DNA from: Pardosa pseudoannulata
Taxonomy: Eukaryota; Arthropoda; Arachnida; Araneae; Lycosidae
Direction: 5' to 3'
NCBI GenBank assembly: GCA_032207245.1
Contig: CM063509.1
Location: 97,324,859 to 97,388,858, forward strand
DNA length: 64,000 nucleotides
In this document: in pieces, positions 20,183 to 30,356 of the stretch
Layout: each line of letters starts with the position of its first letter
Numbering within the stretch: position 1 is the stretch's first letter
Notes under the pieces: generated by a model
Told to the model about the DNA's origin: nothing
The model's database searches: none
What the model saw: the letters and a program-made list of their open reading frames with translations, nothing else
Translations under genes and position numbers: made by a program

Positions 20183-20418
20183 TGTTGACGGGTAGGCAAT
20201 TATCATGAGACAGCGTAGTCCTTTTAACAAATTTATTTTTAAATTATAATAAACAAGCAAAATTTACAAGCAAAAATAAGTCGACCGTTCCACTCACTTC
20301 GGTACGACATACACACGTATATAGAGAGAACAATTAACGAAGCAGCAATTTCCATTGGTTAATCGAAAGTAGTAATTTGCATATCGATAATGTTTCTGCC
20401 AACCTAAATTGACTAACA
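20183..20418 (-). repeat. copia 3' LTR
   Basis: 236 bp, collinear with 21906-22142. Begins TGTTGACGGGT and ends GACTAACA on the plus strand. Confidence 0.9.
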
Positions 20419-20530
20419 CTCGGCCCATTGGCAGAACACTATCGAAATATCTTTTCCGTGAAAAAGTTTAGTTTATTCAAAATCAATGGTTTTGTAAGGA
20501 AGTCCGCTAAATTATTTTTACTATCATATA
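20419..20530 (-). pseudogene. copia RNase H C-terminal remnant
   Basis: Short minus-strand frame reading NNLADFLTKPL, the conserved end of copia RNase H, followed by about 25 codons up to the 3' LTR. It marks the downstream edge of the large internal deletion. Confidence 0.7.
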
Positions 20531-20662
20531 TACAATTTTCCTACTCTATGAACTGTTAAAAAGTATTCATTCTTATCGGTATAAATAATCATTTTGTTAT
20601 GCCATACAATTTTATAACCAGCTAAGTCAATATTAGCTCCTCCAATATGATTTCTACGCATA

Positions 20663-21610
20663 TTAGGCGCATAAAATACATTTTTTTAAAGTTAATTTTA
20701 CATATTCGCTATTATTTTTAACAAAAACAATAACATCACCTACCCCGTAAATTTCAGATTCACAGTTCTTATCACCAGTAAGTACTCTTCTTGTGGATAG
20801 AGGTCGAAAATTCTCGAACCACTCTTTATGATTACAAAAATGACCAGTTGCAGCACTGTCCACTAACCACTCTTCCAATTGAGGCGTCGTTTCTTTGTGG
20901 AATCGATGAAACGTCGAATAACTTTCTGAAGAATCATAAGCCAGTTCTGTGTTAAACAGTCCAGATCTCCGTCGATTTCCAATATCTTGCTTCTTAACGC
21001 TTTGACTTGAATTCCGTGGATTTCTCACAAAAGTCCCATATCTGTAGCCACATTTCAACGAATTGCACGGCTCCATACTTCCATGCCGTTTCGAACTTTC
21101 TTGACTCAGGACGCTTCCTCTGCTTTTATCATGCATTGATACATTCTTTCTGTAAGGTTTCTTCAGATTTTTGATTTCATTTCTTGTTTTTGTAACATAA
21201 GCATTACTTATTGTTTCTAGTCCTTGATCCTTCGCTTTTAGTTGAATACGACCTGCTTCACTAATAAATTGTTTTTCTACGTTGTTTAAAGTAAATTCGT
21301 TATCACTTAACCGATACAAGATTTGTACTAAGTTATCGTACTCCGGTGGTAATCTTCGAATTAACTGAAAGCAAACCAAGATTTCTGGAATTTCAAAACC
21401 AGCTTCTTTAATCAAGATATATTTTTCACGCACCCGCTGACAAAATATACCTATCACTTCTTCCTCTGGCAGATATCTCAACTCATAAAATTCGTCGATA
21501 AGTCCACCAATTCGAGCTCTAGACGTAGGCTCAAAATTTTCTTTTAATATAGACCAAGCTTTCTTTCCTTCCGTTGTGCACTGAATTAACGGTAAAAACT
21601 GTCTTTCCAC
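20663..21610 (-). CDS. copia Gag and start of protease
   Basis: A 315-codon frame, in phase with the upstream Gag start and separated from it only by a TGA stop at 21644-21646. The first 150 residues match copia-type Gag (WSILKENF near 20, CFQLIRRLPPEYDNLVQ near 83). The nucleocapsid knuckle is degenerate (CNSLKCGYRYG). Protease starts with EEWLVDSAATGHFCN near 248, where the catalytic DSA is intact. The frame is lost at T7 (20681-20687). The real start is the ATG at 21835. Confidence 0.88.
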   Translation of the reverse strand: MERQFLPLIQCTTEGKKAWSILKENFEPTSRARIGGLIDEFYELRYLPEEEVIGIFCQRVREKYILIKEAGFEIPEILVCFQLIRRLPPEYDNLVQILYRLSDNEFTLNNVEKQFISEAGRIQLKAKDQGLETISNAYVTKTRNEIKNLKKPYRKNVSMHDKSRGSVLSQESSKRHGSMEPCNSLKCGYRYGTFVRNPRNSSQSVKKQDIGNRRRSGLFNTELAYDSSESYSTFHRFHKETTPQLEEWLVDSAATGHFCNHKEWFENFRPLSTRRVLTGDKNCESEIYGVGDVIVFVKNNSEYVKLTLKKCILCA

Positions 21611-21643
21611 ACCTTGATAAATTGTCGTATACGCTCTGTCTTT

Positions 21644-21835
21644 TCATAATGCAAACTCACGCTTCTGAGACTCTGTAGCATCTGACGGAATGGTTTCTTC
21701 TTTACCCTCAATGAAATGCCAGCAGTTTCGGTCAATTAAAGCAACATGCATATCATGCTTCCAGCTAGCGTAGGTAAGACCGTTCAGTTTTGGAAATGCT
21801 AAAATCGTAGACGTCGATGCAAAAGGTGCTTCCAT
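21644..21835 (-). CDS. copia Gag N terminus
   Basis: The first 63 codons of Gag starting MEAPFASTST; FPKLNGLTYASWKHDMHVAL is typical of copia Gag N termini. An in-frame TGA at 21644-21646 interrupts the protein; the frame resumes directly after it. Confidence 0.8.
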   Translation of the reverse strand: MEAPFASTSTILAFPKLNGLTYASWKHDMHVALIDRNCWHFIEGKEETIPSDATESQKREFAL

Positions 21836-21887
21836 CTTTAAGTATCTCGACACAAACAGCAACAGTAATAATTTAATACTTAAACGT

Positions 21888-21903
21888 GACCTGGGCCCAT
21901 AAC
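21888..21903 (-). other. copia primer-binding site (internal initiator tRNA type)
   Basis: Next to the 5' LTR the plus strand reads CCTGGGCCCATAACC, which equals the anticodon arm of initiator tRNA-Met. Drosophila copia is known to prime from an internally cleaved initiator tRNA, so the minus strand would pair with that fragment. Confidence 0.65.
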
Positions 21904-21905
21904 CT

Positions 21906-22142
21906 TGTTGACGGGTGGATAATTATCATGAGACAGCATAGTCTTTTTTAACAAATTTATTTTTAAATTATAATAAATAAACAAAATTTACAAGCAAAAA
22001 TAAGTCGACCGTTCCACTCACTTCGGTACGACATACACACGTATATATAGAGAAAACTTAACGAAGCAGCAATTTCCATTGGTTAATCGAAAGTAGTAAT
22101 TTGTATATCCATAATGTTTCTGCCAACCTAAATTGACTAACA
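21906..22142 (-). repeat. copia 5' LTR
   Basis: 237 bp. Followed on the plus strand by the TTTAC duplication. Confidence 0.9.
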
Positions 22143-22358
22143 TTTACAAATGTCGCTTTTAAGTCTGTTTACGTTTATTCGCGCTTAAAATTTTGTGTGT
22201 TTATGAGATGATATCCTGATTTATCATATCAGATCGATAATGTTTCTGCCAACCTAAACTGACTAACATTTACAAATGTCGCTTTTAAGTCTGTTTACGT
22301 TTATTTGCGCTTAAAATTTTGTGTGTTTATGAGATGATATCCTGATTTATCATATCAG
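22107..22358 (+). repeat. Tandem duplication spanning LTR end and flank
   Basis: The last 36 bases of the copia LTR plus about 90 bases of flanking DNA occur twice in tandem (about 22107-22233 and 22234-22358). The paralog at 48.75-48.83 kb has the flank only once, so the duplication came after the copia insertion. Confidence 0.85.
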
Positions 22359-23075
22359 TTTGACAGGTTGTTGACAGTTCTAACCATGATTTAAGCTCTC
22401 GCAAAAACCTCAAATATTACCCATTTTGTAATAGTTTAAATATTATTTTAAATATTTCAGAATCTCTAACATAGCAGTGCATATAATGTATAAGGTATTA
22501 ATAACTGTGAAGTATTAATGCAAACTTTGTAATTAAAAAAAAAGAGTATGGTTAAACATGTGCTTTATGTGTTTTAGCAGACATATTATTTAGGAAAGGA
22601 AAGGTGAGAGAGAAAATAATATAATCTACTATATTCCAAGCAATATTCTTACGGTTTTAACATTAAAATTAAATTTTTTTTAATTTATTCTATTTTTAAC
22701 AAGTTTAAGAGTGTAAAATACTAATAACAGATCATCTAGATGTTATTTTATATTAATTAATATTTAAAAAATGTAATGTATTATAATTGGTATTGTTGAG
22801 ATTTGTATGTTCTGCTATGGACTACTTATTTTAAGTTCTGAAACTTTTTATTGATTCTATTTTTAAAACTGAAATTACAATGAGCGGATAATTAAAAGGG
22901 TTAATCTTTGTTTGTTTTATCCAAATGAATGAAATTACAGCTATTGCTGAAAGCCTTCTCAATTTAAGTACTAAGAATACAATAAAAAATAAGCCATATT
23001 TTCTCCTAGGAAATGTTTAGCTACATTTAAATTCCAAATTTTTTTCAAACTGCAGAACATGTTTTATTCTTGTGG

Positions 23076-23301
23076 TGTATTAAATGGGGAGTTAACGGCG
23101 AACCGTGATGGAAGATGGCGCACGCCGGATGTTCGAACTAAGAGACTGAAATATTTGGATGTACATTGGTTGTTCATTTGTAAAGCAGTTATGTAAATGT
23201 CGAGTGTGGTACGTATCATATAAATGTTTTGTGATGTATTCCTTGCCTAATCTCTTAAACCACCCACACACACTCTGCAGAAATAGTGAACAAACACAAC
23301 A
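23076..23301 (+). repeat. Gypsy-2 5' LTR
   Basis: Collinear with 26898-27117 with scattered differences, including a CA-repeat length change near 23270. Confidence 0.85.
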
Positions 23302-23303
23302 GC

Positions 23304-23320
23304 TGGCGACGAGGATGAAG
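23304..23320 (+). other. Gypsy-2 primer-binding site
   Basis: TGGCGACGAGGATGAAG lies two bases inside the 5' LTR, the position expected for a primer-binding site. Confidence 0.65.
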
Positions 23321-23432
23321 TTTTGTTTTTGGAAACGAAAGTAAATGGATTAGGGTATTACCCGAAGACGGCTGAATGTAAAAAAGAATAAATATTTATA
23401 TTTTTATGTTTTGAGATTACTTGGAAGAAATT

Positions 23433-24290
23433 ATGGAGCAGCAAATTGCCGATTTATTAAAGCAAAACCAAGCATTGCTACAAGCCGTGCAAAACAAAGA
23501 ACACTCTGCGCACAAAGTGCATGTTAATTTCGATAAGTTCAACGAAGAGTTAGAAAACTTCGACTCCTTTTTGGAACGTTTTGAGACTTATTTGGATGTG
23601 CAGAATGTTCCGGAAGAGATGAGAGCAAAAGTTTTTATTTCTTCTTTGAGTCCTAAATTATATCAGTTGTTAAAAAATCTGCTGGCTCCTGCAATTCCTT
23701 CCGACCAAACTTTGAGTAAATTAAAAGATATTTTGAAAACGCATTTAAATCCGAAACCTTTAATTATTCCTTCGTGTCATAAATTTCTCAATCGTAAACA
23801 ATGCGAAGAGGAATCAATCAGCAATTATATTGCGGAATTACGTGCTCTTGCAGTAAATTGCGAATATGATGAGAAAATGTTAAATGTTATGCTGCGCGAT
23901 GTATTCGTTAGTGGGTTAAAAGATTAAACTATTCTAGATAGATTGTTCGAGGAGGACAATATAGATTTGGAAAAAACACTGCAGATAGCCTTAGCAATGG
24001 AAAAAGCCTGTAAAGGGGCAAATGACATTAAGGGAAGAGGAATAAATGCGATTCATGTAGATAAAAAAAAAAAAAAAAAACCAGGGTAAGCCTAAATTTA
24101 GAAAACAGAATTTCGCGGACAGGCAGGGGAAAACAGAAGGTTGTTTCCGGTGTACTGGTACAGATCATACGAGTAATAAGTGTCGATTTATTACCAGTAA
24201 ATGTAATTTTTGCTCTAAAATCGGTCATATCCAAAAGGCATGTTTTGCCGCTAAGAACGCGAATTTTAAACAAGTTAAACAGAAACAGGT
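23433..24290 (+). pseudogene. Gypsy-2 Gag with two CCHC knuckles
   Basis: An ATG at 23433 starts a 164-codon frame (MEQQIADLLKQN; FDSFLERFETYL; CEEESISNYIAELRALA) typical of gypsy capsid regions. A TAA at 23925-23927 interrupts it, after which the same frame continues (RLFEEDNIDLEKTLQIALAM). An A18 run at 24062-24079 then shifts the frame, and two perfect CX2CX4HX4C knuckles follow (CFRCTGTDHTSNKC and CNFCSKIGHIQKAC). Confidence 0.8.
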
Positions 24291-24594
24291 TAATTTAGAA
24301 AATGATGTTGAAAGACAAAGTCAGGTTCCGTTATTTGCATGTAAAACGGAAGATTGTATTTCCTTACGGGAGGAAGAACCGAAACAACCTCCGATTATGA
24401 TAAGTTTAAAAATCGAGAAAAAAGAATGTTTTATGGAACTCGATACGGGAGGTGCGGTCAGTGTTATAAGTATACTAAATTTCAGAAAAATTTCAAACAA
24501 CCACCGTAAAAGTAAACGTCACCGTAAAAGTGGAATACAAGAACCAGATTTTAAATTTAAATTTGTATTTAGTTAAGAAAATTTAGACACAATT
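24291..24594 (+). pseudogene. Gypsy-2 protease remnant
   Basis: MELDTGGAVSVIS near 24435 is the aspartic protease active site (DTG). The rest of the protease is partly missing and frames shift before the LDTILGREWL segment that leads into reverse transcriptase. Confidence 0.65.
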
Positions 24595-25302
24595 TTGGGA
24601 CGCGAGTGGCTCCATAAAATAAATCTAGATTGGAAATCCATAAAAGTTGTTAGAACGACAAGTAAATTAAATCTAAATAAATTGTTACAGGAATATAAGG
24701 AACTATTTGATGACAAATTGGGAGAAATAAATAATTGCGAAATTAAGTTAGAATTAAAACAGGGTGTTCAGCCTGTATTTCGTAGATTTAGAACTGTTCC
24801 GTTTGCTCTAAAAGAAAGGGTAGAAAATGAAATCGATAGATTGGAAAATGAGATCATCGAAAAGGTAGAGAGCTCTGAATGGGCTACGAAAGTAGTTCCG
24901 GTAGTTAAATCAGACGGCACTATTAGATTATGCGCTGATTTTTCTGTAACATTAAACCCAAACTTGGTCATTCCTCAACACCCCTTACCAAAACTTGAAG
25001 AAATTTTCTCAAGTTTAAATGGAGGTAAACTGTTCTCTAAGCTTGATTTTAAGCACGCGTATTTACAGATGAAGGTCCATTCCGAAAGTCAAAATCTATT
25101 AACCATAAACACTCACAAAGGATTATATGTTTGCATACGGCTAATGTATGGTTTAAACGGAGCGCCTGCATTTTGGCAGCGTTATGTAGACGGACTATTT
25201 CAGGGAATGGAAGGTATGAAAGTTTTTGTGGACGATGTCCGGATTACAGGTGTTGATGAAACATCAAATTTAAGAGCTTTAAGCCTTTTTCAAAAAATGT
25301 AA
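24595..25302 (+). pseudogene. Gypsy-2 reverse transcriptase
   Basis: A 235-codon fragment with IRLCADFSVTLN, motif A LDFKHAYLQM, LMYGLNGAPAFWQR and motif C FVDD (about residue 212). The upstream start is arbitrary. Frameshifts end it at 25302, and the thumb continues in another frame (KFCEKEIMFLGHKI near 25340). Confidence 0.85.
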
Positions 25303-25467
25303 AGAACATGGGCTAAAATTAAATTTAAGTAAAAGTAAATTTTGCGAAAAGGAAATAATGTTTCTGGGTCATAAAATTAATGCAAAAGGAGTGCATAAGA
25401 CTAATGATAAAGTTTCTGCTATTCTAAATGCCCCAGTGCCTACAAATGTGCAAGAAGTAAAAAGTTT

Positions 25468-26386
25468 TTGGTTATGGTAAATTTTTATGGAAAATTCTGT
25501 AAAGATTTAGCCACCATAGCAAACCCGCTAAATGACCTCACTAAAAAAGATGTAAAATTTGTTTGGTCGAGGAATTGTCAGCAAGCCTTTGAGGTAGTTA
25601 AAAGAGAAATTTGCTCTCCTAGAATTCTTGTTCATTACGATCCTACCCTACCAATAAATAACCTTAGCTACAGATGCTTCGCCTGTTGGTGTGGGCTGTG
25701 TTTTGTCTCATGTATTTCCTGGTGGTACAGAAAGACCCATTGCATTTGCATCGAGAACATTAACAAGGACTGAGCAGAAGTATTCCCAAATAGATAAGGA
25801 GACTCTAGCTATTGTCTGGGCTGTCCAAAAGTTTTACTTATATTTAAAATGCAGAAGATTCGTTTTAATCACCGACCACAAACCTTTAGTGGCGATTTTT
25901 GGTTCGAAAAGGGGAATACATATTCTAGCAGCAACAAGACTTTTGCATTATGCTCTCATTTTACTGTCTTTTGAATTTGACATTAAATACAGAGATACTA
26001 GGAACCATGGTAATGCGGACTGTCTCTCTCGGTTACCAACAAAGTCCGAAGAATTGGACATTAAAGATGAAATTTCGATTAATGAAATGGCGCAAATTGA
26101 AACATTGCTAATCACATCGAGAGACTTAAGTAATGCAACAGCTAAAGACCAAGAGCTGGGTCCACTTTTAAGAGCTATTCGAGAGGGTCACGATTTAAAG
26201 GGGAAGGAAGCTCAGTATACAATAGAAGACGGGTGCATCCTGTACGGTCAGAGGGTCACTGTTCCAAAAATGTATCAGAAAAAGGTTCTAGAAGAGTTAC
26301 ACCAGGGACATCTTTTCATTGTGAAGATGAAGGCAATTGCTAAGTCTTCTGGAAAAACATCGATAAAGATGTCGAAGAAGAAGTGA
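25468..26386 (+). pseudogene. Gypsy-2 RNase H and integrase zinc module
   Basis: Two overlapping frames (25468-25773 and 25691-26386) together cover the connection region (VMVNFYGKFCKDLA), RNase H (AFASRTLTRTEQKYSQIDKE, FVLITDHKPLV) and the start of the integrase zinc module (LEELHQGH). A frameshift near 25690 separates them. Confidence 0.8.
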
Positions 26387-26880
26387 GGAATTTTACTGAA
26401 TGTGCAAAATTCAAAACCGACCCAGTAAGAGCAAAAGGGCACTACTGGGAGTATCCGAGCTCACCTTGGGAAAGGATACACGTTGACTTTGCAGGTCTGA
26501 TATTCGATCATTCATTTTTCCTAATAGAGGATTCATATGTGGATCAAATACGTTCGGTGGGTGATCAGGTAGTCAATTCTAATCACTCATCACATTGTTC
26601 GCACAGGCATAACTGGAATTCCGCTCCCAGTTCCCCGGTTTCGAAAGATTCCATTTCGGAAACCAGAGATGAGAAATCAATTGATCCTCCAACACCTGAG
26701 ACAGCAGAATCTTCGGCACCACCTGCAAATGTGCAAAGTGCTGTTCCGGCTCCATCATCTTCATCGGGGGATACCGGTGATCAAGCTACAAGTTCATCTC
26801 AAGGACTTCAAAACCCCGGAGCAAATGTGCCACGACGTTCGGGAAGAATCCGCAGACCTCTTAAAAGACTTGATCTTTAA
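26383..26880 (+). pseudogene. Gypsy-2 integrase, core deleted
   Basis: A 165-codon frame. It starts in the zinc module (CAKFKTDPVRAKG), reaches the first catalytic Asp (RIHVDFAG) and then jumps straight to the C-terminal region (YVDQIRSVGDQ) and a Ser/Pro-rich tail ending RRSGRIRRPLKRLDL. The second Asp and the Glu are gone, so integrase is dead by an internal, in-frame deletion. Confidence 0.85.
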
Positions 26881-26897
26881 TGGGGGAGGAGATATAG
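26878..26897 (+). other. Gypsy-2 polypurine tract
   Basis: TGGGGGAGGAG lies just upstream of the 3' LTR. Confidence 0.6.
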
Positions 26898-27117
26898 TGT
26901 ATTAACTGGGGAGTTAACGACGAACCATGACGGAAGATCGCGCACGCTGGACGTTCGGAAAAAAGACTGAAATATGTGATGTACATTGGTTGTTCATTTG
27001 AGAAGCAGTTATGTAAATGTCGAGTGTGTTACTTATTATATAAATGTTTTGTGATGTATTCCCTGCCTGATCTCTTAAACCACCCACGCTCTGCACTAAT
27101 AGTGAACAAACACAACA
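26898..27117 (+). repeat. Gypsy-2 3' LTR
   Basis: About 220 bp, diverged from the 5' copy. Confidence 0.85.
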
Positions 27118-28205
27118 GATAAATATATAAATGATTTTGGGTTTTAATTCCACGTATTTCTGCTCCCATAAAATCCGAGGTTTTTTTCCCCCAAGAACGA
27201 AAACATTGGCATGCTGTCAATTTTCGGGAGGTTGTCTGACTGTCCTTTAATAACTCCAGATAGAAGAGACATGTATAACAAATTGAGATAACTAAGCTAG
27301 ATCGATAAAATAAACCTTCAGGTTTAAATAAAAATAAATTTTGATAGCTAGAAAATTTCAGGAACTTTCAAAAACAAAACGGAAAATAGTGCGCGCTTAC
27401 AAGCAATAAGAAAACATTGGACAACATGAACGATGACGTCACAACCAATCATAGAGCGTTTTGATGTCGCGTGATTTTCGCTTAACTTTAAAATTAATTT
27501 TTTAAATGATGGACCCAGTTTTTTTTTTTTTTTTTTTTTTTAAGAACATTTTTGGAATCTACGAGTCTGGAATTATCAGAAAAATACTCAGTTGTTCAAA
27601 TCCCCCTCATGTGCAAATTCCTCAATGAGATTACTTCTCTGTGTTATGCTGTCTTCATAATTTTCTACCGAGAACTATTAACGCAAAGCTACCACCAATT
27701 GTTTTCTTACGTCTGTTCCCAAACCTTTCGGCAGTAATAAATTGTACGTCTCTACTCAGGCCTACGTCTATTGTATCGCACAAGTAATTGTGAACTGTAA
27801 GTGTATTATTTGTAAATGGAAATGTGTATATATCTGCACGGTGTAAATAAAATTATTAATGAAGAAACACCTGCTTCTTTATTGTGTCACTTGAAACAAG
27901 GGCCGGATGCATCACAGTTAACTTGTCAAAAGTTCTTTAGTTTTAATGAATCATAAAAAAAGAGCTGTATTGAGATTTTAAGTTTGGAAAGATACTATTA
28001 ACCCTTAAAACAGAGATAGAAGGTAAGTAAATATAAAATTTATATTAACACTTAACCATCCGGTCAGAAAAAATTACCATTTAAAAATTTTACATTAACT
28101 GTTGATTCTAGTATCAATACTAGTTTTCACTTTCTTGTAGATTGATTGAAGCTATTTCTATACTACTAATCATAACATTACCTTTTTTTTTTTTTAAGAA
28201 ACATT
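27118..28205. other. Spacer with CRE/CCAAT patch, poly-T and a possible LTR-like tail
   Basis: Around 27430-27455 the plus strand has ATGACGTCAC followed by AACCAATCA, a CRE and a CCAAT box, which could be a small promoter. A T run follows at 27519-27541. The piece 27640-27900 ends with an AATAAA signal (about 27847) and resembles a solo LTR or a gene 3' end, but I find no matching termini. About 28100-28190 resembles 30375-30445. Confidence 0.3.
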
Positions 28206-28570
28206 TAACTTCACTTGTGTGTCAGTTAATATTTTGAACTCAATTTTAAATATCTTTCCTTTAAGCTTATCGTTTTTGTGACGGAAGCTCTTGTTCGAAG
28301 AGTAGATAAATAGGATATAAAAACTTTGTCCTACTCAAATTTACAAAATTACAATCTCATCTTTATTAAACACTTTTTTTTAACTTTACTTGTGTGTCAG
28401 TTGATATTTTGAAATCCTGCCTTCCCTTTGAGCTTATCGTTTTCTTGAAGGAACCTCTTGTTCAAAGAGAAGAAAAATACGATATCAAAGCTTTGTCCTA
28501 CTCAAATTTACAAAATTATTATTGCATCTTTATTAACTTCACTTTTGTGTCAGTTCATACAATATTTAGT
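28206..28570. repeat. Tandem repeat, about 2.2 copies
   Basis: Units starting TAACTTCACTTGTGTGTCAG at about 28206, 28381 and 28534 share AGCTTATCGTTTT and TTTGTCCTACTCAAATTTAC. The period is roughly 155-175 bp, with substitutions and indels. Confidence 0.75.
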
Positions 28571-28929
28571 CTTAAAAAATTAGATTGAAGAATAAAAAAT
28601 AAAATAAATTTTGTAAATGCTAAACGCTGTTCAGCATACCCAGAATCCCAATTGCAGAGATTTAAAACTAGTGTCGTCACCTATTTGTCAAAGGCATAAT
28701 TAAAAACTGAAACAAAAATTTTTTTCTTTAGTACATTTTTTATGGATTTTCTTGTTAAATAAAAGCGATTTTTAAAAAATGCTTTTATACATATAGATCA
28801 TTACATACATATATTTATTTATTAGACAGAAGCAGCTATCACAAAATGATAATGAAAATTTATTATTTGCAATACGCGAGACCTACACATAATTATGGCA
28901 AAATTCTATTTTCCCAAATATCCAGCTAG

Positions 28930-29087
28930 ATTTGGTTTGGTTTTGGAGCGCTACGGTCTACTTTTTGCAACACGAGGGCTGATACCGGGACCTACTGCTT
29001 AAAGCCGATTCCTAACGGCTACAAACATCCATGCCATAGTGGGATTCGAACCAACGAACTCCGGTTCCGAAGGCCAACACCCTAACC
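28930..29087 (-). mobile_element. tRNA-derived SINE, copy 1
   Basis: It is flanked by a perfect 12-bp target duplication ATATCCAGCTAG (28918-28929, 29088-29099). The minus strand has a tRNA-like head with B box GGTTCGAATCCC and a body ending in TTTTGGAGCGC read on the plus strand. It is the same family as 55353-55522 and lacks the first bases of the tRNA head. Confidence 0.88.
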
Positions 29088-29278
29088 ATATCCAGCTAGG
29101 AAAAATTCCCATTTAACACTAGATTGCCCAAGGCAGTCATTTTGACTGTTTTTTAATTTCAATTAGAAAAACAATTATGAAATATAATGACACAATTTCT
29201 TAGAATTTGGTGACTTTTTCTATAACATATAAATGGGTTTATGAATAATTGTAGTTACTTCCGCCCTCCTTTATTTCC

Positions 29279-29280
<2 letters not shown>

Positions 29281-29366
<86 letters not shown>
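29281..29366. repeat. (AT)n(GT)n microsatellite
   Basis: AT repeats to about 29346, then ten GT units. It lies inside piggyBac-like element 1. Confidence 0.95.
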
Positions 29367-29821
29367 TATACCTATATTGCCCAGAAGCAGTCATTTTGAC
29401 TGCTTGGGAAATTTTAAATAATCAAAAGATTTTTATTTATTGAATTGAGTAAATTTCTTATATGACCTCTCCGGCTTTGTATTGAAATAACAATTTTTTT
29501 TTTCGATTACGGTAACATACCGATGTATGATAAATTTTCGATTTGTGCGTATACTTGATAAGTGTCAGTTGCTCAATAAGCTAAAGTAGTACTAGTTATT
29601 CGAATCTTTATAAAATGTTGTTCTAACAAGTTATTTTATTGAAGTTAAGAAGTGGATAATGCAATCTGACTCATGCAAAAATAGAACCTTTTATTTACAA
29701 GTACTACGGAACGACATACGTCCGATCTTCGCGCGTAACAACCAGCGAGTGAGCCAGAAAATATACAGTAAAAGCTAGTTCTCGTAGATGGCCCCTCTAA
29801 ATATTTTTCAATATTTTAGAT

Positions 29822-30157
29822 TTGGCTGACGTAAATGCTTGGATCATTTACAAAGAAACGACAGGAATACAAATAGAACGAAAAGAGTTCTTATTTCAAT
29901 TAGCAGAACATCTTTCCAACGAATATAGAGTTGCAAGACAGAAAAATTTATCAGAACATGAAGACCCACAAAGATCAACTGCAACATCATCAAATGCAAC
30001 CCATTCTCACAAACGCAAATTTTGTCAAGTACGACATTGCAACAACAACAAAACAAATAATATATGTGAAAAATGTCAAAAGTATGTTTGCGGAAGATGT
30101 ACACATAAAAAGATTTCCACTTTCATTTGCATAAAATGTACAAATAATAATCCATAA
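29822..30157 (+). pseudogene. piggyBac transposase C terminus (element 1)
   Basis: 111 codons. ADVNAWIIYKETTG and RKEFLFQLAEHL match the end of the piggyBac DDE domain. After a polar linker comes a Cys-rich module (CEKCQKYVCGRC, then CIKC), the C-terminal zinc-binding, DNA-binding module of the family. The catalytic Asp residues are absent because the upstream part is deleted. The frame begins right after TTTTCAATATTTTAG, which looks like a splice acceptor, so this could be a last exon. Confidence 0.8.
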
Positions 30158-30356
30158 ATTACTTTTTTTAAAATTAAAGTAAATTTTTTATTGTTAATAT
30201 TTACTAATAACTTGTTGTTTAATTGTAAATAATATAAGAAATATTAAAAATTAATTTTAAACAAATTTCTTTACATATTTGTTATTTTTTCACAATGCAG
30301 TCATTTTGACTGTTTTTGGGCAATATAGGTATACAAGAAATCTCGGGCAATCTAAA

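Larger units (their letters stand above)
20183..22142 (-). mobile_element. copia LTR retrotransposon, internally deleted
   Basis: A minus-strand element of about 1.96 kb with LTRs of 236-237 bp (TGTTGACGGG to CTAACA), a 5-bp target duplication TTTAC (20178-20182 and 22143-22147), and an intact empty site in the paralog (48746-48750). Gag and the start of protease are present. Integrase, reverse transcriptase and most of RNase H are missing, and the tail of RNase H (LADFLTKPL type, about 20510-20430) is joined on. It needs enzymes from a full copy to move. The LTRs differ at several positions, so it is older than BEL/Pao and gypsy-1. Confidence 0.9.
17484..23068 (+). repeat. Duplicated segment, copy A (interrupted by insertions)
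   Basis: 17484-17586, 20081-20182 and 22148-23068 are collinear with the uninterrupted segment 48546-49565, with only scattered differences. Two gaps in the alignment fall exactly at transposon insertions with target duplications (8 bp at 17579/20073 and 5 bp at 20178/22143). The alignment stops at 23068, just before the gypsy-2 LTR. The segment itself, about 1 kb without insertions, encodes nothing I recognise and may be an old repeat or a segmental duplication. Confidence 0.85.
23076..27117 (+). mobile_element. Ty3/gypsy LTR retrotransposon 2, defective
   Basis: LTRs of about 226 and 220 bp begin TGTATTAA and end CACAACA, with many mismatches and small indels between them. A primer-binding site and polypurine tract are present. 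Coding capacity is broken: a stop in gag, a frameshift at an A18 run, further shifts in protease, reverse transcriptase and RNase H, and loss of most of the integrase core. I find no convincing target duplication (left flank TGTGG, right flank GATAA). It is the oldest LTR element in the window. Confidence 0.9.
29117..30356 (+). mobile_element. piggyBac-like element 1, internally deleted
   Basis: The left end is TTAA (29113-29116) followed by CACTAGATTGCCC. The right end is GGGCAATCTA followed by a worn duplication (near 30357). Inner inverted repeats CCTATATTGCCCA (29379-29391 and near 30318-30332) and three copies of the palindrome CAGTCATTTTGACTG (29134-29148, 29388-29402, 30298-30312) mark the ends. 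Only the C terminus of the transposase remains. A TA/GT microsatellite (29281-29366) has expanded in the left arm. Confidence 0.8.
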
